Assembly (NCBI GenBank): GCA_016165875.1 | Contig: JABBOT010000031.1 | Span: 2,167,036 to 2,231,035 of the forward strand | Direction of reading: 5' to 3' | Origin: Acanthopleura granulata | Taxonomy: Eukaryota; Mollusca; Polyplacophora; Chitonida; Chitonidae | Length of the DNA: 64,000 bases | In this document: one piece after another, positions 1 through 11,100 of the stretch | Layout: every line of letters starts with the position of its first letter | Position numbering within the stretch: the stretch's first letter is position 1 | Position numbers and translations under genes: made by a program | Notes under the pieces: model-generated | Database searches by the model: none | What the model was told of the DNA's origin: nothing | Seen by the model: only the letters and a program-made list of their open reading frames with translations

Positions 1-165
1 CTTTGATAAATTAAGCCGCAACACCTAATTAATACTTATTAACATCTAATGAATAAAACTTGATGAGAATAAATACATGTGAGCCAAGCATGATGACTGG
101 AGGCAGGTGTTTATATAGGTCTACATGCTTCATACTTCTCGCTGTCTCAGTGGTATCATGAGTGA

Positions 166-435
166 AGGGGGCCTTCGTGGCTCAGTCGGTTAGTGCGCTA
201 TCACAGCACAATGACCCGAAGCCTCCCACCAATGCGGTCACAGTGAGTTCAAGACCAGCTCATGCTGGATTCCTCTCCGGCCGTACGTGGGAAGGTCTCC
301 CAGCAACCTGCGGATGGTCATGGTTTTCCTCCAGGCTCTGCCCGGTTTCCTCCAACCATAATGCTGGCCGCCGTCATACAAGTGAAATATTCTTGAGTAT
401 GGCGTATAACACCAATCAAATAAATAAATAAATAA
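166..435 (+). mobile_element. Full-length tRNA-derived SINE with target-site duplication
   Basis: The head carries an A-box-like TGGCTCAGTCGG at 178-189 and a B-box-like GTTCAAGACC near 247-256, as in Pol III promoters of tRNA-derived SINEs. The conserved core follows (ctccggccgtacgtggga region), then a short AT-rich tail of AAAT units. An 11-bp direct repeat, ATCATGAGTGA, lies at 155-165 and 436-446, so this copy still shows its insertion footprint. At least ten further copies or fragments are in the window. The family resembles a SINE common in molluscan genomes; the exact family name cannot be fixed without a library search. Confidence 0.85.
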
Positions 436-1659
436 ATCATGAGTGAGAACAGTTACATGCCTTAGAACCATTAGACAACTTTTCCAGCATGAAAATCTGA
501 AGACCTGTCCTCAACTAATACAGATACATACCCCAACAGGAGTTCTGCAAGCCAATTTCTTTACAGAAACTCAATTTGAACGAATCAGAACACTCAATAT
601 TTTTCATCACCAATGTATGTAAAATTTATCTAAAATTCATTCATCGAAACTCAATACGAAATTTGTCCAAAACTCAGTTTTCCAATATTTCTTGGTATGG
701 TTACCATATGGTTACACACAAGAAAGTGGCTAGAAAAACCCCTGCCAAAACACAGTATATGCCACTGAGGATTTACTTTGAGCATAATTTTGAGTTCATC
801 TGTTGCATGACCTTCCCAATGTCACGTTTCAGATTGGATGCAGATGAATCATGCTCCTTGCCTCTTGCCATAGGATCCCGATCCACCCCCACCCCACCCT
901 GCCCACTCCACCGCGAGAAGAGAGGGGTACAATGTATACAATACAGAATGACTGCCCTCCCCTGCTTTAACTTTTACCAGGTACTTTAAATAGCACTGCA
1001 GCTATATACCAAAGGATCTACCAACAGACAGCATAAGACAAAACTAAATAATAATTTTCCTGACATTATAAATTACCTGTGAGTAATTCCCACAAGCATC
1101 ATGAGTTTCTTACACTCAAATCACAATTTTGAACAGCTCTTAGTGAGAGTAGCCTAGTGGGCACAGCCTTTAGATAACATTCACCCAAGTGGTTGTTCGG
1201 GGTTGGGGGGTGCCTTGCAGAAATGGGACTTTATCAACACCTGAGCCAATGCCCCCCTTTGGGCCCCTTCCCTTTCATCAGACAGATTAGACAAAACATG
1301 CCTGTGTCTGGCCAACAGTTTGGACCAGCTAAATTTCCTCAGCAGTAGCTTTGCCTCCCACAGGGAAACAGGATTAAGGGGTTGAGGTAGGAGGGAGGGG
1401 GCTGGGCGTTCACAACAGACTGGGTGTTAGGGTTTGACCCTAGGGAATGCATTTACCAGGTAGAAATGTTCAGGAAATCATGAGGCAGAGGTGTTACATA
1501 ACCAAATAGGCAGACTATAATATAAATGCAAGGTGAAGAGAGAGGCCACAAAGCCTTAGAACAGTAAAAGCACCACAACTCAGAGAGTGTAGAGCTCAAA
1601 CACAAAACTGAATTTAAGACTAAGAAAATCTGGGTTATGTCTGGTTGAGAACCTGTAGA

Positions 1660-1714
1660 GGGTGTGAGGGTGGAGGGTAGAGGGTGTGAGGGTGGAGGGT
1701 GGAGGGTGGGAGGG
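1660..1714 (+). repeat. G-rich minisatellite, quadruplex-prone
   Basis: A run of about ten GGG tracts separated by 1-5 bases, built on the unit GAGGGTG(T/G). It meets the usual G3-loop-G3 pattern for an intramolecular G-quadruplex on the + strand. No gene is recognised next to it. Confidence 0.6.
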
Positions 1715-3231
1715 ATTACCCAGTTCAGATATAGGCTTTCTGACATGGGGTGGAGACAACCTACCACACCCCAAACCCTACCCACACAAGGAATTTATAC
1801 AGTATCAGATACATAACTTTGAAGGAAATGAGATTTTCCAAACATACAAGCTCATGCTCCTAAAAAATAATGAATAAATTAGTGTAAACATTCTACAATG
1901 ACGTGTCATTTAGAATGTTGACTTCATTTAAGAATTCAACCAATAGATATTTGGAATCACTGAACATGTTACAACAGTGTACAAAGTCGTAATTTAGCAG
2001 CATGGTTTATCAATGAAAAAAATGCTTAATATTTAGCTCATACATCTTCAGACATTCAACAAAAAAATAAAAATAAAATATAATTCTCAAATTAAAGAAT
2101 TTGCTTTTAATTCCACACCCTATTATGATAAATGTTTTTCTAAAGAAATAAAACATCTCTTAAGTCTTATTGACAGGTATTATAAATCACTACAGTATCG
2201 GTATTTGTGACAACGCTAACAGTGCTGAAAATGTCAACAATGTTGGACAACACCGTCAAAGGAAATAAAACTGTACAAATTTTTTTTAAAAAAATACATA
2301 AAAAAAATATCCTAATGTATATTACCCTAATTACTCCGCTGGAAACCACTTATTAATTATCTTAGAACAGAAACAAAACGATTAAATTTCTGTCGCATAA
2401 ATAATAACTCGGGTATTAGGTAATTTCGTACCCAAATTCCCAACATAGGCCTATATGTCCACGCCTTATATGACGTTGTTGTTGACACTAGCAGAAAAGG
2501 CACTAGCATGCTCTAGCATTCGTGAAAACTAAATCGGGTTGAATAGTTTAGCCTTATAATCAGTACTGTAACAATATTAGAGAAATACGCACGAGGCATA
2601 AACAATGTCAAAAGATTCATGAAAATGTAAATTCTAAAATAAACGTCCATAACGACAGCATATACTTACATGAAGAGCAGTCAGCTCGTGGCAGGCTGGT
2701 GGAAATATGTAGGGCTATCACACCCAGGTTAGGGAAACCCAACTCCAATATTTCCAATCAGTGGTTCAAAACCTTATTAAATCGATCCATTTTCTTTCAC
2801 GATAGATTATACATAAATACCACAGGTCTGTTGGTCCTAATTATTCCTTCTGAAATCGCGTTCAAAGAATAATAAATAACTTCGCCGAAAAAAATGAACC
2901 CTGCCTCTCCCTAATAAAAATTGGGTGTAGCGGCAGCGTATAGTATTCGCCCACTGAGCCCAGGCAGGTAAACCGGCCTTACGTCCCGCATGTAGGCTAG
3001 ATCTACCCCTAAAATAGCCTGAGGGCTGATTGTTCGGAGAGACCGAGCAGGTGATAAGACAGGCCGTCAACTAAGCCCACCCGACCATGAGCTAGCCGAG
3101 CGAAACTCGTCAGACGAGTTTGGCGAGTTATTTTCGTCCCGTCCCGCCACAACACATCCTCAAGGGCAGATAACTCCACGGTCGCCTGATTGACCTTGGA
3201 ATTTCAATATACAAATATCGATTATAACATT

Positions 3232-3234
<3 letters not shown>

Positions 3235-3271
<37 letters not shown>
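3235..3271. repeat. (TA)n microsatellite
   Basis: About 18 uninterrupted TA dinucleotides. Confidence 0.95.
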
Positions 3272-3274
<3 letters not shown>

Positions 3275-4751
3275 ATGTTTTATATCTAAGTCGCTAGGTT
3301 ATATAGCCAATCTGAATGTCCATGCATATCAGTTTGCATCTCTTATATACTGAAATGATCGACTGCTGACGTGAATGTATAGGCTTTACCGAAACTGAAC
3401 TGCGGGGCATGAGGACAGTGTTTTTCATGTGGCAAGCTTTCAAAGCTATTAAAGAATAATCAGTTACCATTGGTTTATTCCTGTTTACTTTCATCCACCC
3501 ATGAAATGACAGCCATCATGTTTGCTTAAGTGTAATACAGCTGAATGTGAACGTTAAACACCAATCAATCGATCGATCAATGCATCAATAAATCAGTCAG
3601 TCAATGAATGCAATCAGTAAAAATTTCCCCACAAGCACTGAATACGTCTCTTTCGTTTCCAGCTTTCCGTGTACATGTACACTCATAAGCATCCTGACTC
3701 CAGGTTTTATTAGTTTGGGGTCTGGCTGACTGGATTCAATTCACTTATATTTGACTGTACAACTGTAATATGGATCTGCATATGGAGAATGTGTCCGCTG
3801 CAGAACAATGGAGGAGAGTTATGGTTTTTGCACGGGACCGACGCTTTATACCTTTATAGATGATATGGACATCTGTATGATCACATTTACTGTTGCACAT
3901 TGCGCTTCATAAATTTAATAAAATCCAGCCAGGTGTAGATTTAATAACTATATCACTACTGCATGTGCATTCACTCAAATCCATTCAGAAAATCGATTTG
4001 CCTCAATGTCGCCGAATGATCACAAATATCATACACAGACGCATGAGAATGATTCATTTCAGACGTGTATACTGGATGGGAGAATGCTATATAAGGTAAG
4101 AGAAATTTTAAGGTGCTTTTTCCCCACAAATTATGATGATCTTGATATTTTTTATACTGTGTATGTCAATGTTTTGTTTAAGGTATATTATTTTTTCTGT
4201 AATTGTTTCATATTATTACATTAGAATCGCTTTCTACGTTCTATTTCGGAGCAATGACCAAATATACTCTTAAATATTATCTGAAATGTGTGAGCATACA
4301 AGGTTTGTTTATCATCGGCGCGCATGCGTTGGCTATGCATGTAACGCTAAACAACGTGCAATGCTCTTTCTTGAAGGTGGGCCTGCATACATGTTTTCGC
4401 TCTAATCGAAAGAAAAGATATAATGAGATATGTATATTCTCCCAGATGTCACAAGGTATGAATTTGTTGCGTATATAAGAGTTAATTCAGAAGAAGCAGA
4501 CGTTTAAGCAAACACGGAGTTTGATGCCATGGTCCAAGTAATTTTAAACCCACATGTGATGAGGATATTTTCTGAGGATATCATATGTGTGCATTTGTTG
4601 AAGTCGACAGAAACATTTTCCTGAGTTCTCAAGAGAATATCTCCTGCTCCTTGGTGTTGTGGATGTCAATTCGAGGGAACATCGGCACCTGTTATTTCTC
4701 CGGTTGCTTTGACCAAAACGTAAAATTCATAGCGTTTCTACACCTCTTGTG

Positions 4752-4760
4752 GCGCATGCG
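4752..4760 (+). promoter_or_regulatory. NRF-1-like motif upstream of gene A
   Basis: GCGCATGCG lies about 90 bases before the start codon of gene A, and an identical copy lies at 4320-4328. The motif matches the core of the NRF-1 (ewg/NRF1) site, common in promoters. A related ACGCATGCG is found just inside the coding sequence at 4902-4910. This is motif matching only; promoter activity is inferred. Confidence 0.3.
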
Positions 4761-4844
4761 TAAAGTTGACGCTAATATCAGCACTATGCATTTGACCTCA
4801 TAGTTACGTCACTTCATTGCGAGAGAGTAGATCACAGAGTCATC

Positions 4845-5178
4845 ATGGTTTCGCGGTGGCTCTGGTTTTCCCCGCTGCTTCTCCTAACACGGTTACATCT
4901 TACGCATGCGTTGACCTTGAACTTGTTGGCCATATTTGACATTCACCTCAAACACACCAAGCCGAACTGCAGTGACCTCAATCCGGAAGCAGTTCGTCAT
5001 ATGGGCGTGCTAGAGCATGCGGTTTACCAAACTGCTTTGAACGAAACCTACGAACACGTAAACGTCAGTGTGCACGTGCTGGACACGTGCGGCGACGCGG
5101 AGCTGACTCTTCAAAAGCTTCAGGATTTCGTCGCTCATGCCAAGGAACACCACCAGGTTGAAGAGCAGTTCGTACATG
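4845..5178 (+). CDS. Gene A exon 1: signal peptide and start of VFT1
   Basis: The start is the ATG at 4845, followed at once by a hydrophobic signal peptide (MVSRWLWFSPLLLLTRLHL). The first beta-strand region of a VFT follows (LLAIFDIH), then the family's conserved DTCGDAE motif. The exon ends in phase 1 at CATG|GTAAGA. The rest of the open frame after 5178 is intron and runs into SINE sequence. Confidence 0.8.
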
Positions 5179-8100
5179 GTAAGAGACTACAGACTAAACG
5201 TCACCGGCGTCCACGGAATTCCAATTGCAAGTTTCCTCAAGAGAAATGTCTTGCTGGCTTGGCGGCGGCTTTAAGTCAGGAGGTTTGCTATGTAATTGGT
5301 AAAGGGCTGTGGTTTACTCCGAGTAGGCCTACTCAGCCATATTTATTTATTTCATTGATTGGTGTTTTACGCCCTAAACAAAAATATTTCATATGTACGG
5401 TGAGAGGAAATTGGACAACGGAGAAACCCATGACCATCCGTCGGCCTGCTGTCGAATAAGTGAAATATTCTTGAGGACAGGCCGTCAAAAAGTGACAGAC
5501 CTACTGCTCACGTTGATGACCTTACCTGACTGAGTATGGGGAGTGAGCCGCCAGAAAAAGTCGGGAAAGAAAGACAAAGAGCGTCAACATTAATTCTGCA
5601 GTGCTTACAAACTCAAACGTAACTCTTAATTAAATCTACAGCAGTGACTTCCACTCTTGATTGCCGAAAGGTCAATAAATTTAGACGGCGTAATGAGTTT
5701 TCACGGGAGATGACAATTCCTTAGCCTCTGGAGTCGCGAGTTCAAATCCGGTTTCCATCCAAAATGACTGCGACTTTCAATCAGGAGGTTGATTAGGTAT
5801 GTGGTGAGGAGCAGTGGTTTCCTAAAGTTCCTATGTGAAAACTCCGCTTTGTTACGTCACCTGGCACCCTTCAATTGCCTTAATATTATCAATTTTCCAA
5901 CATAGGTGTTTTCTTTCGCTTTCATGCTCAGCAAAACGTTATCGATATATCCCAAAGATTTAGTTACGCTGTGTTATTGGTTGACAACTATATGAAAGGG
6001 ATATTCAATATATTTTGCCTGAAAGAGACGAACTCTCAAGTCAAAAAGATGTGGTTTCTATACAGATGCACCCATTTTGCAATACATTCCAAATATTTCA
6101 TTTTTACTACAGGAATAATAATAGATACCTTGAAAGACGCGGCATCAACAGTTGCGTCATTCGCCTTGTTGTTCTCCATACCAGTGATTAACGTGGCCCG
6201 CATCGTGGAGATCGACGACGTTCCCTCCGCTAGCAGGTAACCACATAAGAGAGGATTAGAGGAACATTTTTCAAAGGCATAACTTTCAAACGGGAACAGG
6301 GGAGAATTCTGCAAATGCTTGTTTATTTGCATAGGATTTGGTCTGTAGGCAGTCCCGGAGTAGGCATGTAAAGCCAAACAAGCTGCATCTTCTCACGCTA
6401 CTCTGGTCACACAGAAGCAAAGGTCGGTAACTGTTTTGAAATGCGCCTTTGTAAGAATTTCTGTTACAACATTAAGCTCTGTATATAACTTAGGGCTTCG
6501 CGAATCCAGTACATGGCCTGCACTGCGCGTAGCTCCAAAGATTTTTGCAGATGCAAAAGCTGTGTTGTAGGACTGCGTGATTTGAACCAGAAAGAAGAAT
6601 GACATGTCATTTATGGTCAGCCACCGTTTATACATCGTATTTTGCCACGCGTTGAGTCTGCTTTCAAGGCTTTGCCCGAATCGTTAATGATGGTATGTAA
6701 ACCTCTGAAAACTCAATCCATAAAAGCCGCCCGCGGATTAGTAACGTGTCCCTTTGTATAGGCTCTGTCAGAGAAAGTGTGTTATAGTCAACAAATGTCA
6801 TCGAAGTACCAAGGCAAAGCTTATATCACTGATTACATGGTGACATGCCCAATTCAGCCATGTATTATGCACTCAGAGAGGCAGGGTGCCGCCCAGGGGC
6901 CCGTTAAACAAACAGGGTGTAAGCTATGTCAAACGTAACTGCCATCACGATATACACACTGTACAGATACGTGGCAATGGTAGTTACGTTTCACGAAACG
7001 TTACTCCCTTTTCGTAAAACGAGCCCCTGCGTTGTAAACAGCGAAATCGCTCATTGACAGTTTTCACCTAGATTTTGTAGCAGTGAAAATGAACTGGAGT
7101 GCAGACTCCATCGCATAAAGCGCATTGAGATCTAATGCGGCGAACAGTAATGACATTAATCGCATTTACTGGAGTAATGCCTGGATACGTATCATTTTAG
7201 TTGTGTTTATGTTGTGATACTTGGCTTGTTCACACGAAACTTTACCGTCACAATTCATCGTTGGCCACCAGTGACCTTGTCAGAATCGTTTTTTGAAAAG
7301 AAATTGTCAGTTTTAGAATAAAAACCACTTTTGATATTAAAATTGGCCACTGTTAAAAAAAATCATGCGAACTAATTCAGAAATAAAAATTGTTCACGTT
7401 TGAAACAAAAGTTGATCAGTTATAAAAAAAAGTACAAAGGCGTAAAACTAGTACGCATGAATTTTTTTTTCAAATCTGGATAGTTTGTATTTTAAAAGTA
7501 TATTATATTTCAAATGTAATCAATTTTTATATCATACGAAGTTTCTCTTTCAAAACTGCTATTTATCTCAAAAATGGCTCCCACAGACCTGTCGAATTTC
7601 ACAAACACACATGATGGACTATTTTTTTTGGACTCTGTTTTGACCTGTGTGTGTGGTATTGCCACACATGCCAAGTACTGAACGGCTCAGTACATTTCCC
7701 CTCCCCGTTGTTCATTATTCAGTTCCACCACTTTAAACCGAATGAGTCGGAATCGCCTTTGGCCTTCTGTAAACGCTATAGGGGGTAATTTTATCTTTTA
7801 TTTATTTATCTGATTGGTGGTTTAGGCCGTTCTCAGGAATGTTGCACTTATTCAACGGCGGCCAGCATTATGATGGAAGGAAACCGGACAGAGCCCGTGG
7901 TAAACCCACAACCATCCGCAGGTTGCTCGCAGCTTGTAGGGCCGTTTGAGAAGACACTTAATAACCCTCTGTCTTCCGCCGTGCAGTATTGTCGACATAT
8001 CTGCACGTCGCTTGTGGGAAAACTCGACAGTAATTTGCCAAACGTACTCGTATCACTGTATACACTCATGCTTTCCTTTATACAAAGTAAATTGCCTTCA

Positions 8101-11100
8101 AATGAGTGATGTATTCTTCAGAACAAAAATCAAATAAACAATTAAGGCCTTACTTATCTGAAGCTTTTCCGGTGCCTCACGCATAAGACGCATTTGATTT
8201 CTCTTCAGAGTTCTGCTTGGTTGAAGATTAATATCAATGAAGCATGCAGCAAACAGCTTCACCTTACCATTTTATGATATATGTTGCCATTTCATCTCAT
8301 TTTCCTTGACAGTGAGTCCGTTGTCAATATGGCGCCGTCACGTGACGACCTCGCCGACGCCATTACAGCTTTCCTCAAGCAGAAAGACGTCCCATACGTC
8401 CAAGCCATGACGTCACAGACGCACTATCACAGGCGCTTTTTGGAGAAATTCAACGAGAGGACATCGCTGAGGGATTGCTGTGTCGTCACTCAATTCGAGA
8501 TCTCCAAGAATTTGACGACAAAGGAACTGGACAGGATTTTGGACGGTTTGCTGAGGGAAGCAGGGTTCTCACCGGGTACCGTGATGTTAACAACGGATGA
8601 GGATTTCGTGTAAGGAATTATCCGTCAAATTCGTTTCAAGTTTGGCAACTTACTGTCAAGTTTTCCCACAGGCGACGTGCAGATATGTCGACAATACTGC
8701 ACGGCGGAAGACAGAAGGTAATTAAGTATCTTCTCTAACGGCCCCACAAACGACCGTACGTAGGAAGGTCTGCGAGCAACTTACGGATGGTTGTGGGGTT
8801 ACCGCGGGCTCTGTCCGGTTTCCTTCCATCATAATGCTGGCCGCCGTTGAATAAGTGCAATATTCCTGACAAAAGTTTAAGGCAGTATAGCAAAGTCACT
8901 TAGGATTGTTTTGACTAATATTGCTCCTTAGAAAACGGCGTTGTATGATATGTATATGTTATACAGTTATTGATTTCGCTTCTTTATGGCCATGTGGTCT
9001 CTTTCCATGAAACTGACTTTTCACGTAAATGTGCTTGAAATGGTACAGTCAGCCAGAGGTAAAACTGTGGCCAAGAATACCTTGATGACAGGCAAGTTTT
9101 GAATTCGAACTCCTTTATCGCTAAGTCCTAGTGTACAACGTCAATTATCTGTTTCTGATTACATATACTATAACAAGAGCATCTGAACAAGTGTCACGAA
9201 AAGATGTACAGGCTGGACGAACTATTTTTGACGAGCTGTTTTGTTGTTTTTTTTTAACTTACGAAGTTCTAGAAGGAAGGAAATATCATTTGTACCTCTT
9301 GCGTATAGTGACATAGGGGATCAGTAAAGTCAACAAATGTTGCCTAACAATTATGATATAGTAAGACTCCTTTTACCTTTAGCGACAAAAGAGGTCAAAC
9401 CCGAAAATCCGCTATTAGGGGGTGCAGTCAAAAGTGACAACCTCGACCATCTCTAGGATATATAACACAATTCGTAACTATATCATTTTCAATTACAGGT
9501 ATTTATTGGAGGCACTGGCAAGGAGAGGGGTCCCATTCGGGCCTCTCTTCATTGGGCTTCAACGTCCTGCTGATAGCTGGTTATTCCAGTATAATATAGC
9601 CCTGACAGGTAAGAAAACGAAAAACGATTCATCAATACGATATTTCAGTTATTTTACCTTAGCATTTTGTAAAAATTTTCCATCAGGATTAAACAGTTAT
9701 AACATCCTTCTTTTTTCAGGGGCAACGTTTTTCCAGAGCGTAATTCCCGCACGTGTGAACGTCACAGATTTCCATACGTTTGTAAGAGGCTCATTGATTG
9801 GACCAGATCCAAACGACGGATTAGAACTGGCGACTCCTTGGCTGAACCCACTGATGGTCTGCGACTATCTGTCTCGTGACGACTGCTTGAGTAAGCCAAT
9901 AAAGTAAATGTCCAAACATGCACCCTCTAAAAAATCGTCTGTAAAATCCGTTATTTGAGGGATGACGGATTACATTTCCTTTGGTCTACTGGATTAATCT
10001 GTTCCTGGCAGCGAATTAATCCGTAATGAAAAACAGATTAATCCCCTCAAATAACAGATTTAATGGAAGATTTTTTCAGGGTATACCTATGTCATCAATA
10101 TTTTCTCAATTTATTAAAGGTGCAAGATGCACGAAACACACTCTGAAACTCTCTCGATCCAAGCTTGACTGAATTACCAACAAAACGAAGGAATGACTAC
10201 TGCAAGAAGAAAACTCCAAAAGGCCCTAAACAGTAAACCAATCTCTGCAATGGCGTCTTTTCTTTTCATCAGATCTTTTCATTAACTGGACCGATCTCAG
10301 TGAGGATTTCGTGTCGTCTTACATACAAACGGCAGTCCAGATGCTGATAGAGGGCGCCTTCATGGTGGAACAAATTCAGACCCCGTGCCGCCTGAACCAG
10401 CTATGTCTGCAGAAAGCTTTTCACGGGAAAATCACACACCGTGGAGAATGCCAGAGTGGTGCCCTTTGTATGGATGCTAACCGGATAATGTCCGCGTCGG
10501 TGTTCGACGTTTACTCTGTCACGCTGGCGCTACAAATGATAGAGGTGATATTGTAAATTAACGACGTGTTTTGTCAAACATTTTTCAGGGAAGCTAGATT
10601 AAATTTATTTATATGATTGGCGTTTCACGCCGTAGTCAAGTATATTTCACGTGTCCGAGGGCGGCCAGCATTATGGTGAGAGGAAACCGGACAGAGGCCT
10701 GGGGAAACCCACAATCATCCGCAGGTTGCTGATGGAACTTCTCACGTACGGCCGGAGAGGAAACCAGCATGAACTGGGTTTAAACTCACAGTGATAGCAA
10801 TGGTGAGGGGCACCGAGGTCATTACATATCACTAGCGCGCTAACCTCCTCGGCTAAAATTAAAGGTGAGAAATCCATATCAAAGTCCGTTTGGGATTCAC
10901 TTCCATAGGATTTCATTGTTCCTCAGTGATCTCAAATGAAAGCCTGTTATCGCTTTTTGTCACGAGTTTTCTTCGCTTTTCAGTTGTTTCAGTTAAGAAA
11001 CGTGAGTCGTGTGAATGCCAAATGTGAATTATCTGAGATAAGGTCTGTTTTAAATAAAAACAAAAGTTAACTAAAAAATATACTTACAGGTAGAAGGTTA

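Larger units (their letters stand above)
1..4844. other. Non-coding region upstream of gene A
   Basis: I find no convincing coding exon here. The open frames are short, have no recognisable protein similarity and are not bordered by consistent splice sites. The stretch holds a full-length SINE near its left end, a G-rich run at 1660-1714, a TA microsatellite at 3235-3271, and a more GC-rich patch at about 2670-3190 that may be a promoter or 5' exon of a leftward gene. The last 550 bases before gene A contain two exact GCGCATGCG motifs. Confidence 0.6.

Noticed and set aside
166..260. tRNA gene suggested by A- and B-box matches
   Set aside because: The boxes belong to SINE heads followed by the SINE core and AAAT tail; no cloverleaf acceptor stem. 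The same holds for the B box near 49484.
7848..8137. Short frames on both strands around 7.85-8.14 kb
   Set aside because: They lie in the left arm of the inverted SINE-derived repeat and mirror frames in the right arm; no splice sites or protein similarity.
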